Shown one piece after another: positions 42,417-50,096 of a DNA stretch of 64,000 bases. Positions within the stretch are counted from its first letter, which is position 1. Each line of letters starts with the position of its first letter. Source of the stretch: Parafrigoribacterium_A soli. Its GTDB lineage: Bacteria; Actinomycetota; Actinomycetes; Actinomycetales; Microbacteriaceae. The stretch spans positions 558,001-622,000 of the forward strand of contig NZ_JBELNZ010000001.1 in NCBI RefSeq assembly GCF_040227235.1, read 5' to 3'. Both the position numbers and the translations under genes were made by a program. The notes beneath the pieces were generated by a model, which had not been told where the DNA came from, searched no databases, and worked only from the letters and a program-made list of their open reading frames with translations.

Positions 42417-43706
42417 ATGAGCTCCGCCGCCGAGGCTGTCGACCTGCTGGGTGCGGGGTCGATCGCCCTTCTCACGTTCGTCGTGATCTTCGTCGCAGCA
42501 GTGGGCACGGGATTCGCGATCCTGTTCCGCCGCCGGGGCACCGTTGCGGCGCAGGGCAATGACCCGCGTGCGCTCGCGACGCGGGCGAGCATCCTGCTGG
42601 TTCGGGTGGATGACGCGGTGAAGAACGGCGCCGACGAGCTCGGCTTCGCGGTCGCCCAGTTCGGCGAGGAGGAAACCCGGGAGTTCGCCGCCGTGCTCTC
42701 GGATGCGAGGGCGAAACTCATCGAGGCTTTCACGCTGAAGCAACGCCTCGACGACTCGACACCGGACACGGCGACGCAGACCCACGACTGGAACGCTCGC
42801 ATCGTGCACCTGTGCGAGGCGGCACAGTCGAGTCTCGACGAGCAGGAGCGCGCGTTCGGTGAGCGGCGCGCGCTCGAGAAGGATGCGCCGGCGAGCCTCG
42901 CCGCCGTGCGCGGAGCCATTGCGGCGACATCCGCCCGGCTCCCGGCTGGCTCGAAGACCCTCGCGGAGCTGCGCCAGCGATACTCCCCCGCGGCGATCGC
43001 CCCGGCGAGCGACAGCGTCGAGCGGGCGCAGGCGCTGCTGGCGTCCGCGCGCAGCGCTGCGGATGAGGCGGCCTCTCGACTCTCGGGCAACGCTGGCCCG
43101 GTGGCCGAGTCGATTCGCTCGGCGCAGCAGGATGTCGCCCAGGCCGCGCAGACGCTCGACGGTATCGAGCGGTTGTCGTCCACTCTCGCCACGCTCAGCG
43201 AGCGCCTGCAGAAGCTCGTCGACGGCACCCGCGACGACCTCACCGAGGCGCGTGCCGTGCGCGACACCCCGCCCGACCCGTCGACCGGCGCCGCCGTGAA
43301 CGAGGCGATCGGCGGCGTGGAAGCAGTCGTCACGGAACTGGGGGCGCCGACATCCGTGGGCGACCCGGCCTCAGGCATCCAGCGCCTCGAAGCGGCGCTC
43401 GCGTCCCTCGACCTCGCGCTGGGCACGGCGCGCAACCAGGCGCAGCGGCTGGAGCACGCGCGCACCGCGCTCGTCGGCGCCCTGCTGACCGCTCGGAGCC
43501 AGATCGCCACGACCGCCGACTACATCAACGCCCGCCGCGGTGGGGTAGGGGCGGATGCGCGCACCCGGCTCGCCGAGGCGCAGCGGTTGCTCACCATCGC
43601 CGAGGCCGAGTCCGACCCGGTGACCGCGCTCGACACGGCGCGCAACTCGGCGACGTACTCTCGCGACGCGGACGCCCTCGCCCGGTACGACGCGATGAGT
43701 CGCTGA
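42417..43706 (+). CDS. Membrane-anchored coiled-coil protein
   Basis: A 429-residue protein: N-terminal transmembrane helix (SIALLTFVVIFVAAVGTGFAILF, about residues 15-37), basic stretch, then a long Ala/Glu/Arg/Leu-rich helical region with several predicted coiled coils to the end. It resembles the C-terminal part of actinobacterial TPM-domain proteins but lacks the TPM domain itself. Function unknown. TAAACT (42404-42409) is 7 nt before the ATG, so it is probably leaderless. Divergent from the helicase-like gene. Confidence 0.75.
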   Translation: MSSAAEAVDLLGAGSIALLTFVVIFVAAVGTGFAILFRRRGTVAAQGNDPRALATRASILLVRVDDAVKNGADELGFAVAQFGEEETREFAAVLSDARAKLIEAFTLKQRLDDSTPDTATQTHDWNARIVHLCEAAQSSLDEQERAFGERRALEKDAPASLAAVRGAIAATSARLPAGSKTLAELRQRYSPAAIAPASDSVERAQALLASARSAADEAASRLSGNAGPVAESIRSAQQDVAQAAQTLDGIERLSSTLATLSERLQKLVDGTRDDLTEARAVRDTPPDPSTGAAVNEAIGGVEAVVTELGAPTSVGDPASGIQRLEAALASLDLALGTARNQAQRLEHARTALVGALLTARSQIATTADYINARRGGVGADARTRLAEAQRLLTIAEAESDPVTALDTARNSATYSRDADALARYDAMSR

Positions 43707-43727
43707 GCTCCATAGACGTTCCCGATT

Positions 43728-44588
43728 TCAGCGCCCGTACGGCTGGGAAGCTATCGCGCCCGTGAATCCATCGGCGGTCGAGTCGAAGGTGAAGTCCCCG
43801 CTGTCCATCGCGAGGGCCATTCGCGCCTGGCGACCAAGCTGTGGCTTCATGCGCCCGATGGTGTTGGCGGTCAGCGACAGCGCCAGCGGGGGCACGTGCC
43901 GCACCGTACCGCGGCGTGCCGCTTTGGCCTGGACCGCCGCTGCGAGCTGGTTCAGCGTGCGGTCGTTCGGGCCTCGAATCTGAAGTACCGAACCACGGGT
44001 TGACGGGTCGACGACCACTCGCTCCACGAGCTCGGCGACGTCGCCGACACTGACGAAGCTGATCGGATTGTTGCCTCGCCCGAAGACGAGTGGGCGACCC
44101 GATCGGACAGCGGTCGCTTCGAGAATCTCGACCCATGTGTCCAGAAAGGGCGCCGCCCGGATCACGGTCGAGCGCACGCCGCTCCGGCGCAACTCCTCCT
44201 CGGCGGCAAATTTCATCCTGGAGAGTTCAATCGGGCTCGCAGCGGCCGCGCCCAGCACAGACATCATGATGACCTCGGCGTCGACCGCACGCGCGGCGGC
44301 GATCAGCCTAAGGTTGCCATCGCGGTCAACGGTGCTCGGAGTAACCTTCCCCGGCCCGATGAACCCCTGCACGGCAGACACCACGATCTCGACCCCGGCC
44401 ATGGCGAGGGCGAGGGCGAGGGAGGCGTCATCTCGGACATCTCCCGCGACCACCTCGACCCGATCATCGAGCAGCGGCCGGGCATGCTCGACGTCGCGGG
44501 TGAGTACCCTGACGGCGAGTCCGCGACCGACCAGCCGATCCACGATCATGCGACCGAGGCGCCCTGTGCCGCCGGCAACGAGAATCAC
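43728..44588 (-). CDS. NmrA-like NAD(P)-binding protein
   Basis: A 286-residue atypical short-chain dehydrogenase. Start VILVAGGTGRLGRMIVDRLV with the GGTGxxG dinucleotide motif; later SVLGAAAASPIELSRMK, AAPFLDTW and GRGNNPISFVSVGDVAELV. It lacks the YxxxK active-site pattern of classical SDRs, as usual in NmrA-like proteins, so it may sense or reduce. GTG 44588 overlaps the SnoaL stop, forming a two-gene operon. Confidence 0.85.
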   Translation of the reverse strand: MILVAGGTGRLGRMIVDRLVGRGLAVRVLTRDVEHARPLLDDRVEVVAGDVRDDASLALALAMAGVEIVVSAVQGFIGPGKVTPSTVDRDGNLRLIAAARAVDAEVIMMSVLGAAAASPIELSRMKFAAEEELRRSGVRSTVIRAAPFLDTWVEILEATAVRSGRPLVFGRGNNPISFVSVGDVAELVERVVVDPSTRGSVLQIRGPNDRTLNQLAAAVQAKAARRGTVRHVPPLALSLTANTIGRMKPQLGRQARMALAMDSGDFTFDSTADGFTGAIASQPYGR

Positions 44589-45025
44589 GGCGCACCGGCG
44601 GCGGAAACCTGTCGGGCGACCGCGACATCCACGTTCACGCCGCCGTCGTCGACCGGCTCCAGAAAGAACCGCGCCCACTCGGCCAGTCCGTTGGCCACGC
44701 CAAAAATCAATACCCCGCGCATGTGGTGGCGCGAGCCGTCGGTTCGAGTGCCCGAGTGCTCCCACTCGGACCAGACGGTATCGCCATCCACGGCAGAGCC
44801 CACGAGTTCGACGGCCACGTCGGGGACCAAGGCGAAGATCTGTTCCCAGTTGCGGCGCACCTGATCCCGTCCGACGAACCCACGGGCCGGATGCGCGGGT
44901 GTCTCATTGCGGTAATCGGAAGCGAAGCACGCGACGAGAGACTCGATGTCGTGCTCATTGGTTGCGCGCAGCAGCCGCTTAATCAGACTTCTGGGCCCGT
45001 CACGCGGGTCATCGTTTGCATCCAT
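44585..45025 (-). CDS. SnoaL-like (NTF2-fold) protein
   Basis: A 146-residue cone-shaped fold protein: IKRLLRATNEHDIESLVACFASDYRNETPAHPARGFVGRDQVRRNWEQI is the typical start of polyketide-cyclase/SnoaL-like proteins, followed by VWSEWEHSGTRTDG. Substrate unknown. AAAGGACGG precedes the ATG at 45025. Divergent from the TetR gene, with a palindrome between them, so probably repressed by it. Confidence 0.83.
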   Translation of the reverse strand: MDANDDPRDGPRSLIKRLLRATNEHDIESLVACFASDYRNETPAHPARGFVGRDQVRRNWEQIFALVPDVAVELVGSAVDGDTVWSEWEHSGTRTDGSRHHMRGVLIFGVANGLAEWARFFLEPVDDGGVNVDVAVARQVSAAGAP

Positions 45026-45039
45026 GACCGTCCTTTTGT

Positions 45040-45053
45040 TACAGTTCACTGTA
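45040..45053. promoter_or_regulatory. TetR operator in the snoaL/tetR intergenic region
   Basis: TACAGT-tc-ACTGTA is a perfect 6-bp inverted repeat, 14 bp upstream of the SnoaL ATG and 8 bp upstream of the TetR ATG. The 36-bp gap between the divergent starts leaves little room for other control. Confidence 0.6.
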
Positions 45054-45061
45054 CTGAAAGT

Positions 45062-45745
45062 ATGAATCTAAGGAGCAGCACCGTCAAGCCCACACGACCC
45101 TACGTTTCCCCGCAGCGCGGGCTGCAGGCGCAAACCACCCGCGCCCTCATTGTCTCCACTGCAGAAGCGCTCTTCCTGCGTGACGGATTCGCCGGAACCA
45201 CCGTTGCCGCGATCGCCTCCGCCGCTGGAGTGTCGGTCGAGACGATCTACAAGGCGTTCGGTGGCAAAGCCGGGATGATTCGCGCGATCTGCGAGAAGGG
45301 CCTGGCAGGCAGCGGCTCGATTCCCGCCGAGACGCGGTCTGACGAACTCCAGCACTCGGCGCGGGACCCGCGCAGCATCATCGAAGGCTGGGGCCTGCTC
45401 ACCGCCGAGGTGTCACCCCTGGTCGCACCGACCCTGCTGCTGTTGCGCGACGCTGCAGCCACCGACTCGGGGATGGCCGAGTTGCTGGAGGAGCTGAGTT
45501 CTGCGCGGCTGGCACGCATGACCCGGAACGCCAGTACTCTCGCCGCAGCAGGGCACCTCCGGGCTGGCATCACCGTGGACCACGCCGCCGAAGTCCTCTG
45601 GACGTACAGCTCCCCCGAGCTCTACGAATTGCTGGTGATGAAGCGTGGATGGTCGCTCGATCGGTACGGCAGCTTCATCGCCGAGGCGATGATTGCGGCC
45701 CTCCTCCGCGAGTGCCACCACCCGCAGCCTTCGCCCGCAGAATAG
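45062..45745 (+). CDS. TetR-family regulator
   Basis: A 227-residue repressor: HTH at residues 26-70 (RALIVSTAEALFLRDGFAGTTVAAIASAAGVSVETIYKAFGGKAGMI), then an all-helical ligand domain. It is divergent from the SnoaL/NmrA pair and most likely controls it. The next gene starts 4 bp after its stop. Confidence 0.92.
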   Translation: MNLRSSTVKPTRPYVSPQRGLQAQTTRALIVSTAEALFLRDGFAGTTVAAIASAAGVSVETIYKAFGGKAGMIRAICEKGLAGSGSIPAETRSDELQHSARDPRSIIEGWGLLTAEVSPLVAPTLLLLRDAAATDSGMAELLEELSSARLARMTRNASTLAAAGHLRAGITVDHAAEVLWTYSSPELYELLVMKRGWSLDRYGSFIAEAMIAALLRECHHPQPSPAE

Positions 45746-45749
45746 AGGG

Positions 45750-46619
45750 ATGCCTCTCCCCAGCACCGACACCGTCGTCAGCTACCCCTCCGGTGCCGTT
45801 ACCGGCTCAGCAACCGTCGTGCACCTCGAGCCGCGGGGAGATGGGCGCACCGCCGTGCTGCTGGATGCCACTCCCTGCCATCCAGTGGATGCCGCTTGGC
45901 CGGACCAGGGCCCCGATCGCGCGACCCTGCGATGGGAAGGCAGCACTCTCCCCGTCGTGGACTGTGTCGTCGCCGCCACCGACGGCAGCGCCCTCCACCT
46001 CGGTTCGGACATCCCCGTGCGCAAGGGCACCGAGGGCTGGTCCTTCGTGGTGGCCCACATCGTCGAGGGCGCCGCGCCGGCGGTCGGCGCGGAGGTCACG
46101 GTCGAGGTCGATGCCGAGTACCGCCGCTCCCTGTCGATCGGGCACACCGGCTGCCACCTCGTCTCACTCGCGCTCAATCGCGCTCTTGCCGAGCGCTGGA
46201 CGAAGGAGGCCTCCACCGACGCGCTGGGCGCGCCCGACTTCGACAAGCTCGCGATTGACTCCTCCACGATCGTGCCGTTCGGGTCGGTCGACACCTTCCG
46301 TCTCAACAAGTCGCTGCGCCGCAAGGGCTTCGTCTCCGATGGCCTCGCGGATGCCCTGCCCGCGATCGAGGCCGCGGTGAATGCGACTCTCGCCGACTGG
46401 ATCGCCACGGAAGCCGAGGTGAGCATCCGGCGCGAGGGTGACCTGCTCACCGATCGTCGCTACTGGGAGTGCGCACTGCCGGACGGTGACGCGAGCATCC
46501 CGTGCGGAGGCACTCACGCCGAATCGCTGGGCGCGCTCGGCGATCTCCGTGCGTCGCTCGCACTCTCCGACGACGACGGAACCACGGTGCTCACCATGAC
46601 GACTGCGACAGGGCACTGA
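45750..46619 (+). CDS. AlaX-like metal-dependent hydrolase (alanyl-tRNA editing type)
   Basis: A 289-residue protein with the two-part zinc site of AlaRS/ThrRS editing domains: SIGHTGCHLVSLAL (HxxxH) and IPCGGTHAESLGAL (CxxxH). AlaX proteins remove serine or glycine wrongly attached to tRNA-Ala. The N-terminal barrel (about residues 8-110) precedes the catalytic part. Members with this length are often annotated only as metal-dependent hydrolases. AGAGGG lies just before the ATG. Confidence 0.8.
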   Translation: MPLPSTDTVVSYPSGAVTGSATVVHLEPRGDGRTAVLLDATPCHPVDAAWPDQGPDRATLRWEGSTLPVVDCVVAATDGSALHLGSDIPVRKGTEGWSFVVAHIVEGAAPAVGAEVTVEVDAEYRRSLSIGHTGCHLVSLALNRALAERWTKEASTDALGAPDFDKLAIDSSTIVPFGSVDTFRLNKSLRRKGFVSDGLADALPAIEAAVNATLADWIATEAEVSIRREGDLLTDRRYWECALPDGDASIPCGGTHAESLGALGDLRASLALSDDDGTTVLTMTTATGH

Positions 46620-46666
46620 CGCGGCCTCTCACTCGCCGACACGTCGCGGCGGGTAGGCTCCCGATT

Positions 46667-47113
46667 ATGCCGAGCGATTTCTCCCTCAAGGCCATGAATT
46701 CCGCACACAGGGCACTGCAGTGGGTCACTCGCGGCAGGGCCGGCTGGAACTTCGGCGGAATGCCCGTGATCGAGCTCACGACGATCGGGCGGCGGAGCGG
46801 CGAGGCGCGCACCACGATGCTGACGTCTCCCCTGCGCGACGGTGACGCCTACGTGGTGGTGGCGTCCCGCGGCGGCGACGACCGGCATCCGGCCTGGTTT
46901 CTGAACCTCCGCGCCAACCCCAACGTCGACGCGGTGATCGAACGCGGTCCACGTACCGCCATGCTCGCGCGAGTCGCGACGTCCGAGGAGCGTGCGCGCT
47001 TGTGGCCGATCATCACGAACCGGTACTCCAACTACGCCGGCTACCAGACGCGGACGAAGCGCGAGATCCCGCTCGTGTTGCTGGAACCCGTGCACAGAAC
47101 CGCCGTGCACTGA
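46667..47113 (+). CDS. Deazaflavin (F420)-dependent nitroreductase family protein
   Basis: A 148-residue split-barrel protein of the Ddn family: GMPVIELTTIGRRSGEARTTMLTSPLRDGDAYVVVASRGGDDRHPAWFLNLRANPNV is the family core. Members reduce quinones or nitroimidazoles with F420H2. TAGGCT (46654-46659) is 7 nt before the ATG, so the gene has its own leaderless promoter. Confidence 0.9.
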   Translation: MPSDFSLKAMNSAHRALQWVTRGRAGWNFGGMPVIELTTIGRRSGEARTTMLTSPLRDGDAYVVVASRGGDDRHPAWFLNLRANPNVDAVIERGPRTAMLARVATSEERARLWPIITNRYSNYAGYQTRTKREIPLVLLEPVHRTAVH

Positions 47114-47150
47114 GTCACTCCGCGGGCACGAATAACCGACGCCACCTGTG

Positions 47151-47167
47151 GAGTCAAGCCCTTGTCG
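47151..47167 (+). promoter_or_regulatory. 17-bp conserved motif, copy 1
   Basis: GAGTCAAGCCCTTGTCG lies 68 bp upstream of the iron-protein gene at 47236 and is repeated exactly at 49526-49542, upstream of the 49644 gene. A shared regulator or alternative sigma factor is the likely reason. Confidence 0.6.
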
Positions 47168-47235
47168 GTTCACCGTCCTCCACGTTGACTCGATGCAGCT
47201 CGCCTGTTGCGTTGGCGTACACCACGGAGGACGAC

Positions 47236-48282
47236 ATGAAGGCACCCGAAGCCCGAGGGCCCATCAGCTCACTGCTGTTGCGGTCAGTCAGCCAGCGGCC
47301 AGACACCGCTGGGTCCACAGTGGATGGCGACCTCGCCAACGCGCTTGCCCAGACGCGCGCCGCGCTCAACGCAACAGGCGAGCTTCTCTTCGACGACGAC
47401 CTGCAGCTCACGCTGTTGTGCCTGTACGAGCTCCACTACCTGGGCATCGACGGAGTGGACGAGGCGTGGGAGTGGCATCCGATGCTGCTCACGATGCGCA
47501 CGGAGATCGAGTCACGGTTCGAGCGGGTGCTTCGCGACAGGGTGGCCGTGCCAGAACGTCCGCCGGTGACCGCGGATGCCGTGGCCGAGACGCTCTTCGC
47601 GCTCACGGCAGAAGACGCGGGCCCCAGTCTCTCCCGGTTCGTTGCGCAGAAGGCCACGCGCGAGCAACTGGCCGAGTTCCTCATCCAGCGCTCCATCTAC
47701 CAGCTGAAAGAGGCCGACCCGCACAGCTGGGCCATCCCCCGGCTCACCGGCCGCGCCAAGGCGGCGCTCGTCGAGATCCAGGCCGACGAGTACGGCGGCG
47801 GTGACCCCGGCCGCATGCACTCGGTCATCTTCGGCATCACCATGCGCGGGCTCGACCTCGACGACAGCTATGGCGCCTACATCGATGACGTGCCCGCCAT
47901 CACCCTGGCATCGGTGAACATGATGTCGATGTTCGGCCTGCACCGCAGGCTGCGGGGCGCTATCGCCGGGCACCTCGCCGCATTCGAGATGACCTCCTCG
48001 ATCCCCAATCGGCTGTACGGCAACGGCTTCCGGCGGCTCGGCTTCGACAGCGAGGTCACCTGGTACTTCGACGAACACGTTGAGGCGGATGCGGTGCACG
48101 AGCAGATTGCGGCACGAGACCTCGCCGGCGGACTGGCCGAGGCGGAGCCGACGCTTCTCGACGACATCCTGTTCGGTGCCTCCGCCTGCCTCACCGTCGA
48201 CGGCATGGTGGGGGCCCAGATGCTGGACGCGTGGGCGAACGGTCGCTCGTCCCTGCGCATCCGGCAGCACACGCTGGTATGA
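47236..48282 (+). CDS. Iron-containing redox enzyme (heme-oxygenase-like fold)
   Basis: A 348-residue all-helical protein of the iron-containing redox enzyme family (heme-oxygenase-like di-iron fold). Candidate ligands are in IQADEYGGGDPGRMHSVIF (about residue 180-195) and WYFDEHVEADAVHEQIA (about 275-290). Family members such as CADD/SznF-like enzymes use a di-iron centre and O2. ACGGAGG precedes the ATG. It leads a three-gene operon with a glycosyltransferase and a CDGSH protein. Confidence 0.82.
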   Translation: MKAPEARGPISSLLLRSVSQRPDTAGSTVDGDLANALAQTRAALNATGELLFDDDLQLTLLCLYELHYLGIDGVDEAWEWHPMLLTMRTEIESRFERVLRDRVAVPERPPVTADAVAETLFALTAEDAGPSLSRFVAQKATREQLAEFLIQRSIYQLKEADPHSWAIPRLTGRAKAALVEIQADEYGGGDPGRMHSVIFGITMRGLDLDDSYGAYIDDVPAITLASVNMMSMFGLHRRLRGAIAGHLAAFEMTSSIPNRLYGNGFRRLGFDSEVTWYFDEHVEADAVHEQIAARDLAGGLAEAEPTLLDDILFGASACLTVDGMVGAQMLDAWANGRSSLRIRQHTLV

Positions 48283-48285
48283 GCC

Positions 48286-49281
48286 ATGCCGGCCATTTCC
48301 GACGCGGAATACGTCCTGCCGCTGCGCTGGTCGGATGACGCCGGGCTCGCCGAGTTGACCGACTACCTCGGGCGACTGCGCGAATGGGTGCCCGTCACGG
48401 TCGTCGATGGTTCGCCGCAGCCGCTGTTCGACGCGCACGCCCTCGCCTGGTCCGGTGGGGTGCGCCACCTCGCGCCCGAACCGTGGCCCGGTCGTAACGG
48501 TAAGGTCGCGGGCGTGATGACGGGCCTGCGGCATGCCAGGAGTGAGCGTGTGATTCTCGCCGATGACGACGTGCGCTACACGCTCGACGGGTTGCGGCGA
48601 GTCATCGACCTGCTCGAGCGCGCGGACTGCGTGCTCCCCCAGAACTACTTCTCTCCCCTGCCGTGGCACGCCCGCTGGGATACCGCTCGTTCGCTGATCA
48701 ATCGTGCGTTCGCGTTCGACTACCCGGGAACAGCCGCGGTGAACCGGTCCACGCTGCTGAACGCGGGCGGCTACGACGGCGACGTGCTCTTCGAAAACCT
48801 GGAACTCATGCGCACCCTGCGCGCGAACGGGGCGAGAGTTCTGCATGCCGACGATCTCTTCGTCAGCAGGCGGCCGCCATCGGCCGACCACTTCTGGCGA
48901 CAGCGGATACGGCAGGCCTACGACGACTTCGCTCAGCCCGCGCGGATGACCGCGGAACTGGCGCTGCTCCCCCTCGTAGCGTGGTGCACGGCCGCCCCAG
49001 CGCGGCTGGCGGCACTCGGGCTCGTCGCGATCGGTGTGGCGGAAGCCGGGCGTCGACGCGGTTCCGGGCGCGAGGTGTTCCCAGCGACGGCGAGCCTGTG
49101 GGCGCCGGTGTGGATTCTCGAGCGAGCCGTGTGCGTCTGGCTCGCTGTGGCGGCCCGCCTGCGGGGAGGGGTGCGCTACTCGGGTGCACGCATACCCGCG
49201 GCCGGTTCCTCCAGGCGCACGCTCGCCGCTCGGCTCGCCTCCCCGAAGCGCGGCCACAACGAAGGAGTACTCCATGGATAG
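48286..49281 (+). CDS. Family 2 glycosyltransferase
   Basis: A 331-residue GT-A fold glycosyltransferase: VTVVDGSPQPLFDAHA, GKVAGVMTGLRHARSERVILADDDVRY (the DDD is the metal-binding DxD), and the acceptor region NAGGYDGDVLFENLELM. Two hydrophobic segments lie near residues 225-250 and 265-285, probably membrane-anchoring. It starts 4 bp after the iron-protein gene and its end overlaps the CDGSH gene, so all three are co-translated. Confidence 0.85.
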   Translation: MPAISDAEYVLPLRWSDDAGLAELTDYLGRLREWVPVTVVDGSPQPLFDAHALAWSGGVRHLAPEPWPGRNGKVAGVMTGLRHARSERVILADDDVRYTLDGLRRVIDLLERADCVLPQNYFSPLPWHARWDTARSLINRAFAFDYPGTAAVNRSTLLNAGGYDGDVLFENLELMRTLRANGARVLHADDLFVSRRPPSADHFWRQRIRQAYDDFAQPARMTAELALLPLVAWCTAAPARLAALGLVAIGVAEAGRRRGSGREVFPATASLWAPVWILERAVCVWLAVAARLRGGVRYSGARIPAAGSSRRTLAARLASPKRGHNEGVLHG

Positions 49282-49501
49282 TCCGATATCGCACCCGCGG
49301 CCGGTGCAGATCGTCGCCTGCCCGAACGGACCGTTGCTGGTGCGCGGCCCCGCCGAGCTCACCACACCGGATGGCGACCCGGTCGAACGCCGACGCGAGA
49401 CTGTGGCCCTGTGCCGCTGCGGCGTCTCGAACATCAAGCCGTATTGCGACGGCACACACAAGAGCATCGGCTTTCGCACGGAGCCACCGGCCGCGCAGTA
49501 G
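49274..49501 (+). CDS. CDGSH iron-sulfur domain protein
   Basis: A 75-residue protein with the [2Fe-2S] ligand pattern C-x-C-x2-S-x3-P-x-C-D-G-T-H in LCRCGVSNIKPYCDGTH (3 Cys, 1 His). Such proteins (mitoNEET-like) hold a labile cluster and act in electron transfer or redox sensing. Its ATG lies inside the end of the glycosyltransferase gene; GGAG is upstream. Confidence 0.93.
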   Translation: MDSPISHPRPVQIVACPNGPLLVRGPAELTTPDGDPVERRRETVALCRCGVSNIKPYCDGTHKSIGFRTEPPAAQ

Positions 49502-49525
49502 CGCGGCTAACGGACGGTGAACCAC

Positions 49526-49542
49526 GAGTCAAGCCCTTGTCG
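49526..49542 (+). promoter_or_regulatory. 17-bp conserved motif, copy 2
   Basis: GAGTCAAGCCCTTGTCG, identical to 47151-47167, lies 101 bp upstream of the ATG at 49644 and 24 bp after the CDGSH gene. The sequence on both sides of the 17-mer differs between copies. Confidence 0.6.
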
Positions 49543-49643
49543 CAGGGGCGTTTCTGGCGTTCACTGAGAATGGCTGCCAGAGCAGAGCAGCGAGGCACCA
49601 TCACAGCGCCGCGGCCCCCGCCGCACAACAGAAAAGAGACCCC

Positions 49644-50090
49644 ATGGGAGAAATATTCTTCGGCGATACGGGGCCGATCCGTTTTCATCCACCCGTGCCA
49701 CCCGCGTCTTCTGAGCGCCGGGTGGAACACCTCGAGTTGCAGCCCATTTCGCTCACCGAATGGCGGGTGCGCGACGTGAGGCTCGGCGAGGACGACCCGC
49801 GCAAGCTCGTGGGATTCATCGAACAGAACGAGGCCGGGTTCGGCGCGATGCTGCTCGACGACGGGCACCCGTCATCGTGGGTGAGCTACCCGGTGCTGGA
49901 GGAGGCGCTTCTCCACTTCGAAACGGTGGATAGCGCGCCGCTCTCCGCGACCATGGCAACCGCCGCCACGCCGGTCACTCCGGACGAGGGTCACGAGTTG
50001 GCCAGCATGACAGCGGCCGCCACGCAGCGCGATGCGTCGACCGGCAACTCTCGTTCCGGCCACCACCCCAGGCACTCGGCGAAGAAGTAG
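49644..50090 (+). CDS. Small conserved protein, paralogue of the 8279 product
   Basis: A 148-residue protein of unknown function. Its middle (about residues 30-95) aligns with the whole of the 101-residue protein at 8279: LQPISLTEWRVRDVRLGEDD, LVGFIEQNEAGFGAMLL and WVSYPVLEEALLHFETVD. A polar, low-complexity C-terminal tail (about 50 residues, Thr/Ala/His-rich) is extra. AAAAGAGAC precedes the ATG. Expression is probably tied to the iron/CDGSH operon through the shared 17-bp motif. Confidence 0.7.
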   Translation: MGEIFFGDTGPIRFHPPVPPASSERRVEHLELQPISLTEWRVRDVRLGEDDPRKLVGFIEQNEAGFGAMLLDDGHPSSWVSYPVLEEALLHFETVDSAPLSATMATAATPVTPDEGHELASMTAAATQRDASTGNSRSGHHPRHSAKK

Positions 50091-50096
50091 CGCGTC

